Below are positions 45,606 through 56,682 of a stretch of 64,000 bases of DNA, piece by piece. The stretch is from NCBI GenBank assembly GCA_944474755.1, contig OX104124.1:39724636-39788635 (forward strand). Reading direction: 5' to 3'. The translations under genes were made by a program, and so were the position numbers. Positions within the stretch are counted from its first letter, which is position 1, and every line of letters starts with the position of its first letter. This DNA comes from Limnoperna fortunei. Lineage: Eukaryota > Mollusca > Bivalvia > Mytilida > Modiolidae. The notes beneath the pieces are model-generated. The model searched no databases. It was not told where the DNA came from and was given only the letters and a program-made list of their open reading frames with translations.

Positions 45606-46224
45606 CCGTCTCCGTTTTCTAGACCGGTCACTGCTGTTAACCTTCTAAAACAAGGGTTCGTTGTACATAAGTTGACGTTATACTTCCATAAGTTCTACGG
45701 TCGTTAACAAGACTTAATTTATCCCTATTCGAAATCAATCTCAAAAACGATTGGACATTTTCGCTGAGTCATAGGTAGTCTTTTATATTCCTGGATTTGA
45801 TTTTTTCCTTGACATGACAACGAGAAAGTCGGCGGATGTCTTATTATAGGCAGGCACTGCTTACTCGTCCGGAGCACCTCAGTGCACCCATGGTTTTTAT
45901 TGAGTTCGGGTTACTCACTTTCCGTTTTTGGTTTTTATTCTGGTAATAGCGAGCACAGCTCGCAGCGGGCAGCTCTACGGCAATTATGTGTCATGTGATC
46001 AAAATGAAATCACGTGATAAAAACGTGATAAAAACTTCTGCCTAATGCTGATATTGATTTTTTTCGTCCGGAAGTTGATATCGTCCAAAAAACTGTAAAA
46101 AAGTGAATGAAGAAAAGTACTAAAAATAATTTTAAGAAAGACTTGAAAATAAAGTTGACATCAAAAAATAAATGTTATATTTAAAATTAACAACAAAAAT
46201 TTCATACTATTTTTTGGCAATCTC
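45606..46224. other. Unassigned stretch
   Basis: I see no gene, SINE or terminal repeat here. Codon-free AT-rich sequence contains a short direct repeat CACGTGATAAAAACGTGATAAAAAC at 46011-46036. Confidence 0.45.
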
Positions 46225-46227
46225 TAA

Positions 46228-46470
46228 GGGGTCGTCCATAATTGTCAACCATTTTCACAAGTGTGCAAAAAGCACACTTTTTGAGAACCCCCACCCCCCA
46301 TCAAAAAGTGTACATCAACCATTAAACTAATATAAAAACCAAACTCCACGGAAACGAAAAATTCTGAAGATAAAAAAAAGTGTACGCAAAAATGTAGAAA
46401 TTTTTAACCCCCTCCCTCAAGTGTGCGGTTTGCACACTTATGAAAATAGTTGACAATTACGAACGACCCC
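46228..46470. mobile_element. MITE, PIF/Harbinger-like, TAA target duplication
   Basis: The ends are GGGGTCGTCCATAATTGTC and, inverted, GACAATTACGAACGACCCC: about 22-bp terminal repeats with two mismatches. TAA flanks both sides (46225-46227, 46471-46473). Inner palindromes AAGTGTGC/GCACACTT lie near both ends. The 243-bp length, G-run ends and 3-bp TWA duplication fit Harbinger MITEs. Confidence 0.8.
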
Positions 46471-46473
46471 TAA

Positions 46474-48665
46474 ATCGATCTTTAAAAACTGACAATCAAA
46501 TTACATTTCATGTGACGTCACCGTTACAAGAAAGACGTCAAGTGACCACTGGAATTTAGGGGCACTTTTAGGGTGTTCGGAAGTTACGTCAATTATGAAA
46601 TGCACATTAAATATTGATAATAAAGGACTATATTGTCTGTGTTCGCATTTTGGCAATGCCTACTCCATATTATATGTTTGTCTATATCAGGATTTGTAAT
46701 TGCCCCTTGACTTCGGCTTTGGTTTTGGACCTTTGACCTTAAGTCCGATCACATTTTCGCATACTGAATGACAAATGAGTGTCCTGGATTTAAGCTTTTT
46801 GTCTTTTGAGGTGGGCGTTTGATATATATTTGGGCATGTAGATAGAATATTGGAATTTAACATGTTTGATTATTGTGTTGGCGACATTTGACCTCATACT
46901 TCAACCTTGACATATTTGCTTTTTTATTGCATATTCCTGTCGGGACCATAAGTTGTTTTTCATTTTTGAGGTCAAATCTCAATCTATTTACAGCGGGTCC
47001 CAAAAAGATGATCTTCCTGATATTTAATTTCATGATTTAGCAATAAGCGGGTATTATACATTATTTTTCAGATCAATCACGGAGAGAGATTACGGAAGCC
47101 GGCAAACGGGTGGTTAAACCATAAATTTTAAATGATTTTTAATAAAACGATGTAGATTTGTGTTAATAGTCTCTTTCCAGATTCGTGAGTTTGTTGTGTA
47201 ACTTCATGTGCCTACATGTGTAATACGCGATGAAAATTATGTTGTACTTCGCTAAATTAAGACCAATCTTGCGGTCTGTTCGAATGATATAATATTGTCA
47301 TTTAGTGACTACATCTTACACGCTTTCCTTTTCAGTTTTTATGTAAAAGATAACTGTAGAATTCTCAAAATACCAGCAACATATGTTTTAAATAATTAGA
47401 CATAGAAAGTCCAAGCTTTACACTTTAACATGACGTATTCATGCTTGAGATAACTTCTCATTTGTACTCTAATTCACTATTTACATTTTCGCTCTGTGTC
47501 TTTATTATAAATTGTTGGCAGCCCAAGTTTGGCCAAATTCATACCTTGTACTTGGAAGTTTACATAAATATATTGGTCTGCCCAGTAGATTTTTATGTTC
47601 GTATTGTTTCGTTCTTATAGTATTTAATGTCGGCATAGTATGAACTATTTGTAAAATTTAATTGCTAGTTATGTTGTTATTTGTTGATGGCTTCGAACTC
47701 ACTGGTAGCGGGTAAAGCATTATCGATATTCAACAAAGATTTCCGCTTAAGCCCTCTTCTATGATTGTCTTAATTAGAGCATTTATTCTATGTTTAATGC
47801 CTCACTATGGTTTTAAGATGCTTAATTAGATGTCACCTCAATTAACATATTGAAAAATCGTATTTTCCAACACATGTTCTATATCACTAAAGTAAACTAT
47901 AGCCGCAGTTTAACAAACCGGAAGTGAAGGGGAGACAAATCATGTAAAACTGGAAATGGGTCAATTAAAGCGCTGCTTCATTGCTTATTACTTTGTTCCA
48001 TATGCTGCTTTTGTGTCAAGAATTTATACACCTAGGTCCTATTGTAGTAACAATTGTGAACTTTTTGTTGAATATTCAAAGATATACACACATTACTAGT
48101 TGTACAAAATTATTGAAAATGTTTCATTTGGAAGTATACAACTAATTACTGGAGAAATTAAATCGTGTCAAGGACCTTTTATTCATCGTATCATTATAAA
48201 AACATGAGCTGGTTGTTTTCCGTATCATTTTTTCCGTATATACGTAAACAAAACCGACTCAAACTCCTAATAAACTGGAATGAGAGGAATATTTTTGGCA
48301 TGAAAGAAAGTTAGATAAATGTTCTTTTAAACAAATTCACTTGATGATAAAGAAATATATTTTGCAAATGCGTAAATTTTGCATTTATTTGTTAAAATTT
48401 GTTATCTTAAGTACATTTGTAAAAGATTTTCAGATTTAAAATTAAAATATTAGTTTAAAAACAATTGATTATGTTAATTGACAAATATATGGTAAATCCT
48501 TTTTTACTAAACTGTATTTACTAAAGTGAGCTTTTAAAAAAGAAATTCGAAAAAGTCACCTGTATACTTATTTGTCTTAACTTGTTTAGATCTTTTTTCA
48601 TCGTGTCATAGTACTTTTCACCAAAATGATGCATGTCGGTTGATCGGTGTGGGGCTAAGCGGTGG
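46474..48665. other. Unassigned 2.2-kb stretch
   Basis: It holds no frame above chance and no clear terminal repeat. 46650-46950 contains DTGACCTTTGAC-like phrases of an old dispersed repeat. The rest is unique-looking AT-rich DNA. Confidence 0.5.
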
Positions 48666-48791
48666 TAAGTTATGTCACTTTGGAGTTAGTCTGTTTCCCG
48701 GTATATCATCTTTCGTTATATTTGTATATTCCGAAGGCATACTGAATATTACGTCGGGAACCAACCTACTTTGGAGTAGACTAAAAAATAT

Positions 48792-50217
48792 CCAAAGAGG
48801 TTATGAATAAAAGCAAAATTACAGTTTTAAGGTTACGGGGTAGAATCGGAAACATATATAAGACAGTTTTTTAAGATTCCTGAATAAATGTATGAACATA
48901 TATAAGATAGTAGTTAGGGTTACTGGGTAGAATCAGGAACATATATACAAATGTTTAAGGCTACGGGGTACAATCGGGAAAATATACAAGACAGTATTTA
49001 GGGCTATGGGGTAGAATCAGGAACATATACAATTTTAAAATATCAAAATGTGAGATCGCTGGAAAAAGATGGGATGACAAAATAAGGTAGTTCACAACAC
49101 TAATGTCTTTACATGTTTTTTACTAATGCCAAGATCGTGTCCAATTCTAGAATCTTTTGAGAGGGATATTTTTTACATAAATTTTCAAAATCCTATAATT
49201 TCGTTATAAGTTCATTATCATTGCATTAGCATATCGAACGCAATGACTGGTTAGTTGATATTTGTGGGTTATGTTGATTTACAAGATTCGAGGATGGAGG
49301 TCTGATGAACTGATATTACTGAGGTCCAGCTTGTCCAACTGGTAAAAGCCGGTGAGCTTTGAATCGGCGATTCACCCGTAGTCTGTTGAAAGAAGGGGGA
49401 TGTGCCGGTGCACTTGCCTCATGCGTGTCAAAAGGGTTCGTTAATTTGAAACTGTTCATACCATAAGTCATTGGGTTGATTTAGAAACTGTGACATGTTG
49501 TGGAATTGTGCGTGGATGTGGCCATTATCACTGGTTGTTTAGTTGGGGGCGTCAAGTCCATGTTCGAATTTGTATTCCTTCTCCTTTTGTTTTGTTTGGA
49601 ATTCTTGCCAATTAACCTTTTAACATTTAGTCTCCTTGAGCCGTCTTTCCACTTTTTCTAGTATCGTTCAACCCCCTTTCTAACATAGAGACTCATATCT
49701 CAGCTCATAACTCCATACCGTAAATTTCGTGTCTGCTCAGTCCGCCATATTTAATCCCAATCGGGAACATATGAAAGACAGTTTTTTTAAGGTTACGGGG
49801 TAGAATCAGGAATACATATATGACAGTTTTTTTTTAAGATTCCAGGGTAGAATAAGGAACATATATAAGGACATATTGTCTATATATATTTTACTGATTC
49901 TGCGCCGTAAACCTTAAAAAAGCATCTTATATATGTTCCTGATTCTAACATGTAACCTTAACTATGTCTTATATATGTTCCTGATTCTACACTGTAACCG
50001 TTTCCTAAATAAGACGTTTTATATATGTTCCTGGTTATATGCCGTAACCTTAAAACTGTCTTGTATATGTTTCTGATTCTTCCCCATAGCCCCTAAATAC
50101 TGTCTTGTATATTTTCCCAATTGTACCCCGTAACCTTAAACAACTGTCTTATATATGTTCCTGATTCTACCCTATACCCTTAAAACTGTAATCTTTCTTT
50201 TATTCATAACCTCTTGG
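48792..50217. mobile_element. Foldback-type element with long repeat-built inverted ends
   Basis: The left end reads AGAGGTTATGAATAAAAG then ATTACAGTTTTAAGG; the right end is its inverse at 50180-50217. Both ~250-bp arms (48792-49040, 49890-50217) are made of ~45-bp subrepeats (GGTTACGGGGTAGAATC, GGAACATATATAAGACAG). Two more direct units lie at 49760-49880. The middle has no transposase. Confidence 0.75.
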
Positions 50218-50230
50218 CTTTGATTTATTA

Positions 50231-50572
50231 GTCTCGATCATCCAGACGCTTAATTGCAGTTGTGCGTCTGGATTCATCTCTATATTGAACTCGTTACCAT
50301 TACACCCAAAACTGGGCGTAATTTTTGAGTGGATGATATTTTTATTGTCTAAAAAATAACTTCCGTTCATTTCAAGAAGTGTATAAAAAATTGTACCAAA
50401 GTTTATATTTGAATATTTTTATAAAATATTACTTTGTTTTGCATGGTTTCCTGATCTAAAAATAGGACCCTAAAAATAGAATCATTGTTTTGTCTCCACC
50501 TATTGGTAGCGAAATTACCACAAGGTGATCCCAGACGCTATTATATTATATATGCGTCTGGGTGATCGAGAC
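50231..50572. mobile_element. TA-flanked MITE, copy 1 (342 bp)
   Basis: GTCTCGATCATCCAGACGC starts it and GCGTCTGGGTGATCGAGAC ends it, with TA at 50229-50230 and 50573-50574. Each end also folds by itself (CCAGACGC..GCGTCTGG). The TA duplication fits Tc1/mariner-type MITEs. It lacks ~68 bp present in copy 2. Confidence 0.8.
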
Positions 50573-50574
50573 TA

Positions 50575-51082
50575 TTGATTTAAGGTGTAGGACCACCAAA
50601 TACCGGGAACCAGTCCTGAGGTTGTACGTAAAAGTAGTGCTATTTAAAAATAGCTGCTCACTGTTATAATTATAACTTTTGAACCATAACAGATATTGGA
50701 ACAAACTTAGTAATTTTGGAAAGCTGAATAATTTAGGAAACAAGAGGCTAAAGTTGAACTGATGTGTACTAAAGATAAAGATACTTATGTGAGTCATTGG
50801 ATGACATTGGATGACATGCACTATTTTGGGACTGAACTTGAAAGTGAAAGTAGATTTTTTGAGTAAGTCGACTTCCGGTTGGTCGTTCTTTCTTATATGC
50901 CATGAAAGTGGTGCTGAAATTTTGAGAGAATACTTAGGGGTTACATGTTGTAATGTGACAGGAATATTTCTTTATTTGAAACAAAGGTAAAATGTTCAGA
51001 AAAATTCAAAATCAGCTCATTTTATATAGCCGAAGAGGCGATAAATAATGGTGATCATAACCCTTAAAGTATAAATCATCTA
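50575..51082. other. Unassigned sequence between two MITEs
   Basis: Here are 500 bp with no gene and no simple repeat beyond GGATGACATTGGATGACAT at 50800-50817. Confidence 0.45.
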
Positions 51083-51492
51083 GTCTAGATCATACAGACG
51101 CTTAATTGCATATGTGCGTCTGGATTAATCTCTATATTGAACTCGTTATCATTACGCCCAAAACTGGGCGTAATTTTTGGATTGGATGATATTTTTATTG
51201 TCTAAAACATTACTTCCGTTCATATCAAGAAGTGTATAAAAAATTGTACCAAAGTTTACATTTGAATGTTTTTATAAAATATTACTTTATCAATTAATTA
51301 CACAAATATTATTTCTATGCACAATCAAGAGAGAGTCTTGCTGTGACGTCATTTTAGACATGTTTACATGGTTTTCCCGGTCTAAAAATAGGGCCCTAAA
51401 ATAGAATCATTGTTTTGTCTCCACCTATTGGTAGCGAAATTACAACAAGCTGACCCCAGACGCTATTATATATGCGTCAGGGTGATCGAGAC
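51083..51492. mobile_element. TA-flanked MITE, copy 2 (410 bp)
   Basis: It has the same family and orientation as 50231-50572, with TA at 51081-51082 and 51493-51494. The left end is mutated (GTCTAGATCATACAGACGC). It keeps the internal segment with CAAGAGAGAGTCTTG that copy 1 lost. Confidence 0.8.
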
Positions 51493-51814
51493 TAAAAATC
51501 CACAGGAAATTCTACTCGTCTATGAGATAAAATCAAGACACTGTAGGGTTTTTGCAATCTATTTTTAGTATACTCCAAGGTGACATAACTTAGCCCGAGA
51601 TATTGTTCTTTTTAAGCCTGTCCAGGTTGTTTTCATGCTAAAGCATTACTTTTGAAGGAATGTCCCCTCGATTGGGGACATAAATAGTATATAATGGCCC
51701 TGCCTCTACTGGTGAATGAATGAAAACTTTGTATATTTTACAGAAAGAAGACGAGAGATTATTATCTGACTATAAAAGGTCTTAATTTGATCAATTGATT
51801 GGCTTAACATTCCA

Positions 51815-52762
51815 TTATATTACCAAGATGTCTTTTTCTGACAAGTCAAAATTAATACGTGATAATCCAATTGCAAGTGCCATTCATTTTAATAACCGTT
51901 TGGAAGCATTTCTCCATCATAATCTTTTAAAAAAACCATATCTTATTGGAGACATAAACGATTACTTTGCTAGAAGAGAGTTTCAGGTCCGAGGTAAGAA
52001 GATATTGCAAAATTGGCGTGCTAATGTGGATATTCAGTTTGTTGGCTCAATGTATGCCGTTGCAAAATATGTTTGTACATATATTTGTAAAATGAACCAC
52101 AAGAATTCAAGCAAAAAATAACAGAATGTGTAAATTTGATACCTCCAGGATCATCTCAACGGAAGTTACGATCTAAAATTGGTAATAAACTTTTAACGCA
52201 CAGAACTATTGGACTTCAGGAGACAGCTTACAGAATATTAGGTCTGGACATGGTTTACAGTTCAAGGCAAGCAATTTTTATTGATGTTAGTATACCTGAA
52301 AAATGTTATCGCATTCTTAAATCCAAGAAAGAATAAGAACAGTTATCGCCACAAAGTACAAATATATACAATGATGGATTAGCACAATGCTATTTGAACC
52401 GCCCTAAAGATGAGCTGTTTTCCTCTATGTGCACGGCTGAATTTATGACTAAATACGTATACAAATTAAACAACTACATTCCCAAATCTGCAAACAAAGG
52501 ATTACCTAGATACAGTGTCATGATACAAGGAAGCAAAAAGATTATCGAGCAACGTTCAAAAATGACCTGCTTAAGATGCAATATTTCAGACATATTGAAG
52601 GATGAAGAAGGTTACATCTTACTTTACTATATTTATTTTATCCTTTTTATGATGAACATGAGATCATCAAACCATATAGTACCTTTCAACAAGCATTCCT
52701 ACATAAAAACGTCTTTTAAATCAACAGCTGCTACAGATGACAAATATGACCAAGAAATTTGA
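51815..52762 (+). pseudogene. Helitron Rep region, HUH motif deleted
   Basis: Three frames: 51795-52121 (KMSFSDKSKLIRDNPIAS, ..FQVRG joined to KKILQNWRANVD, AVAKYVCTYICK), 52136-52336 (PPGSSQRKLRSKIGNKLLTH) and 52394-52762 (NRPKDELFSSMCTAEF). The FQVRG/KKILQNW join removes ~300 bp that the other arm keeps and that hold SPHLHILLW, so this copy has no HUH site. Tyrosines of the second Rep motif remain. A frame change near 52090 follows YICK. Confidence 0.8.
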
Positions 52763-52799
52763 AGACGCTGTCAATCATTTACTTTCTCTAGGTAGTGAT

Positions 52800-54385
52800 A
52801 CTCTATATGATTTACAATTTGTGACAACTCCATCATACCAGCTTTCAAGGGATTTCTCAAATAAAGGACTCATTTAAAACAATGATATATTTTCGTTTGA
52901 TGTTATAAACGATAAAAAAGACTGCAGTAAAACCATTACTAAAGACTATAACTTTGAAATGTTCAAAAAGTTATACAAAATATCAATGACTGACGATGAT
53001 TATCTAGAGAAGAAATCTCTGCTCTCTTCTTCACAACAAAAAGTTTTCGAATTTATTGAATTTCAAATGTTGAACAATGTACCTAAAATGCATTTATTTA
53101 TTACTGGATGTGCTGGAACAGGAAAGTCTTTTCTTTTGCGATTATTAAGAGAAGTAATTTTACGGAAAAATCGAATGAATTCCCTAATGTATTAGTAGCA
53201 GTACAGGAGTAGCAGCTTATACAATTTCTGGTCACACACTGCATATTCTCCTACAGCTTCCAACACAAGATAAATCAAATGCACGGTATAGACCTTTGTC
53301 ACCAAGAAGTTATAAAGTTTTAAGGGAAACCTTCAAATATGTTCAATATCTTATCATAGATGAAATAAGCATGGTTAGTTATAATACGCTAGAACATGTA
53401 CATTTTCGTTTGAATGAAATAAAATGTCATTACCTGGAATCTGATGTATATTTTGGAAATATAAATATTATGGCATTTGGCGACTTGTATCAGTTACCAC
53501 CTGTCTGTGTGAGCCATATTTATGCACAAACAACTAGTAATATGACATTCCATTTATGGAAAGATTTGTTTATTATGCATGAATTGGTAGAAAATAAAAG
53601 ACAATCGAAAGATCCAGAATATGCTGCTTTATTAAACCGTATAAGGATTGGTGAACAAACAAAACAAGATATAGATATTCTTATGTCACGTGTAGTATCA
53701 TCAACAGTTGACATTAAACAATTCCTTCACATCTTCCCACTAAAAAATGACCGTGCTGCTCATAATGATGAACTAATTAAAATAATCAGTAGGGATAAAA
53801 AGACATACAATCAATGCAATTCACAACGTACCTGATCATTTAATTCCAAATAATGACCAAAAATGTGCTGGAATTCCAAAACAAATATTTTTATGTGAAA
53901 ATGCACGTGTAATGTTAATCAGAAACATAGATACTAAAGAGGGTCTGGTAAATGGAGCACAAGGAACCGTACATTCTATTGAATGGGATAATAATGAAGA
54001 AATGCCTAGATGTGTTAATGTACTGTTTGATGATCAAAATGTTTTTCCAACAATTACAGAGAATATGCGCGAACCTATCGGAATCGGGCCGATAACGGTG
54101 AGTTTTCTCGGAAATGACCACACTTATATAAAAGGACACATACCATTGATACTGTCATTTGGAACAACCGTACACAAGGTTCAAGGATTGATATTGAAAA
54201 ATGCTGTTTGTGATATAGGACCATCAATCTTCATAGGAGGAAGGGCATATGTAGCCTTGAGCCGTGTCACAACTTTACAAGATTTATATATTATAAAACT
54301 ATCTCCGTTAAAAATTTATCCTTCAAAAAATGTAACTTTAGAAATGGAACGTTTACGTAAAAAATCAGCAAATCTTGATCAATAA
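52800..54385 (+). pseudogene. Helitron Pif1-like helicase
   Basis: Frames 52959-53195, 53296-53835 and 53912-54385 are collinear with the minus-strand helicase. Walker A is GCAGTGKS, followed by a short deletion at 53195-53205 that damages the APTG motif. DEISMVS, FGDLYQLPPV, TTVHKVQG and ALSRVTTL are present. A frame change near 53810 separates the last part. It ends ..ANLDQ then stop at 54385. Confidence 0.85.
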
Positions 54386-54661
54386 ACTTCTTTAACCTTT
54401 TTTTTGTTTTGTATGTTGCTTGTTGACAACGACTTTGAAAAGTATGACACTGCATTGGAAACTAATTAGACACTTTAGTAACCTACAAGATTTCAAAACC
54501 CTGCTAGAGTTTACAAATAAATATGTATTATGCTATTGTCTGGCATTGTCATCTGTAATTTTCGATTTCTATTCTCATTTAAACAGAAAAGAAAACCATT
54601 CAAACACATAAGGTTTAAATCGAACAACTCTGGATATGGGTCTAACCCATATCTTTTCTTG

Positions 54662-54770
54662 TTTAATGATATATACCGGTTTATAATGTGCAATTATAAT
54701 AAAGTATTTGCAGGTGATTTTAATTGTATTGATGAAATAAAAATAGATAAAATTGGTGGTAGTTACTACT
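54662..54770 (+). mobile_element. LINE A copy 3, endonuclease fragment
   Basis: It encodes MCNYNKVFAGDFNCIDEIK and stops at GGTGGTAGTT, where the satellite-like insert begins. It keeps the catalytic GDFN. Confidence 0.78.
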
Positions 54771-56138
54771 AGGTGTGTTATAGACTAATTTATAATTCAA
54801 AAACTGTTCATTTGTCCAAATTCATAATGAAGGGCAATAACTCCTATATAATTCTGGACTAAGCAATCATTTGTAGGGCTTCTATTGCTGATCATTGGTG
54901 CAATTTACAGTTTTAATCGAGCTTCTGTAGTTTTCAAGTTACAGGACAAAAATGGAAAATTTCATAACAAAATTGTCATTTAAGGGCAATAACCCTTACA
55001 AGGAGTCATCTGACAATTTCATACCAATTAAGTGAATTGTAGGGCTTTTATTGCTGAGCATTTTCGCAATTTATTATTTCACTCTAGCTGTTATGGTTTT
55101 TAAGTTACATGACAAACACGGAAAATTTAATAAAAAATTGCAATTTAAGGGCAATAACTCCTATAAAGAGTCATTTGACAATTTCATACTTATATGGTAA
55201 TTTGTAGGGCTTGTATTGCTGATCATTTTTGCTATTAACAGTCTCAATCTAGCTGTTACAGTTTTAAAAATACAGGACAAAGACATTTTTTGGCAATAAC
55301 TTATTTAAGGAGTTGTCTGACAATTTCAGACCAATTAAGTGAATTGTAGGGCCTTTATTGCTGATCATTTGTGCAATTTACAGTTTCAATCTAGCTGCTA
55401 TAGTTTTCAAGTTACAGAACAAAAACGAAAAATTTCATAAAAAATTGCCATTTAAGGGCAATAACTCCTATAAGGAGTCATCTGACAATTGCAGACTAAA
55501 CAGTGAATTGTAGGGCTTGTATTGTTGATCATTTGTGCTATTTACAGTTGTACTCTAGCTGTTGTAGATTTAAAGTTACAGGACAAAAACGGAAAATTTC
55601 ATAAAAAATTACCATTTAAGGGCAATAACTCGTATAAGGAGTCATCTGACAATTTCAGACCAATCAAGTGAATTGTAGGACTTTTATTGCTGGTCATTTT
55701 TGCCATTTACAGTTTCACTCTACCTCGTACAGTTTTCAAGTTATATTGTAAATACCAAAAATTTTTGTCAAAAATCGTCAATAATAAAGGGCAATAACTC
55801 CTACAAGAAGCCAATACACAACTTCACACTAATAGCAACTATTGTAGACCTTAATGTCCTGATCAATTTGAAGTAACGGTTTTCTCTATAGCTATTATAA
55901 TTTTTTAGATAATGATCAAAAACCTGTGTTGACCCCCACGTTCTATTTTTAGTAACAGCGGCCAAATTTGTCTGTTGATCAACACCATGGGTACAAACTA
56001 GGAACCCTAAGGATGATTGTGGCCAAGTTTGAAAAAATTGGCCCAGTGGTTTCAGAGGAGAAGATTTTTGAAAAAGTTTACGACGGACGACGGACGCCAA
56101 GTGGTAGCAAAAGCTCACATGGACCTTCGGTCCAGGTG
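54771..56138. repeat. Satellite-like insert, inverted copy of 27816-29144
   Basis: Eight or more degenerate ~130-150-bp repeats (GGGCAATAACTCCTATAAGG, TCATCTGACAATT, GAATTGTAGGGC). The right end forms a strong hairpin GCTCACATGGACC-TTC-GGTCCAGGTGAGC (written in two halves: GCTCACATGGACC and GGTCCAGGTGAGC), 56114-56142. Confidence 0.75.
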
Positions 56139-56682
56139 AGCTAAAATAAAACAAAATTTAAAGTTATTAAAGAGTTAGAAAGAAAATATTTTGTATTGTT
56201 AAAAGAAGAAAAAATAAATCCAGGTAATTGTGGTGAACAAATTAGAGTTAAAAGAAGAAATCAAAGAATATCATTTGGATAAATTTAAATGTTCACAAAT
56301 TAGGTAAAAAGTTAAATGTTTAAATTATTCTGAAGTTCCGTCTAAATATTTGTTTTCAGAGGGAAGTTAAAAAAAGGGTAAGAAGAAAAATGTAACAAAA
56401 ATAGTTAATAATAGCAATGTATTCACTAAAACTGAAGATATAGTAAATGAGTTTAGAGAGTTTTATCGAAATTTATTTAGTGAAGAGGAAATAGATGAAG
56501 AGTTATTGTTTACAGAATTTTTAAATGATATCTGATGATGATAGAAATGTATGTGACGTTGATATTAGTATAGATGAAATTTATAATGCGTTAAAGGGTA
56601 TGGAAAATAATACGTCGCCAGGACCTGATGGATTATCTAAGGAATTTTATTTGACTTTTTTGATATTTTAAAACAACCATTA
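56139..56682 (+). mobile_element. LINE A copy 3, ORF2 linker and early RT
   Basis: It encodes the stretch after NKTKFKVIKEL through TSPGPDGLSKEF, with several frameshifts. It ends in TAAAACAACCATTA (56669-56682), the target duplication of LINE B. Confidence 0.8.

Larger units (their letters stand above)
48666..51592. repeat. Outer inverted repeat enclosing a foldback element and MITEs
   Basis: TAAGTTATGTCACTTTGGAG (48666) matches the complement of 51572-51592 at 20 of 21 positions, and the match extends after a 91-bp interruption (AGACTAAAAAATA near 48778). The pair could be the ends of a larger old transposon holding 48792-50217 and the two MITEs. Confidence 0.5.
51813..54661 (+). mobile_element. 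Helitron-like element, plus-strand inverted copy
   Basis: Homology to the minus-strand Helitron starts at ATTATATTACCAAGATG (~51815) and runs to TTTTCTTG at 54661. A perfect 8-bp hairpin, ATATGGGT-CTA-ACCCATAT (54634-54652), lies nine bases before the end, the layout of Helitron 3' ends, though CTTG is not the standard CTRR. LINE A sequence follows from 54662. It lacks the CACTA, tandem-repeat and retroposon insertions, but has its own deletion of the HUH region. Confidence 0.82.

Noticed and set aside
50546..50821. A 91-codon minus-strand frame near the MITEs.
   Set aside because: It starts and ends in MITE and spacer sequence and has no recognisable domain.
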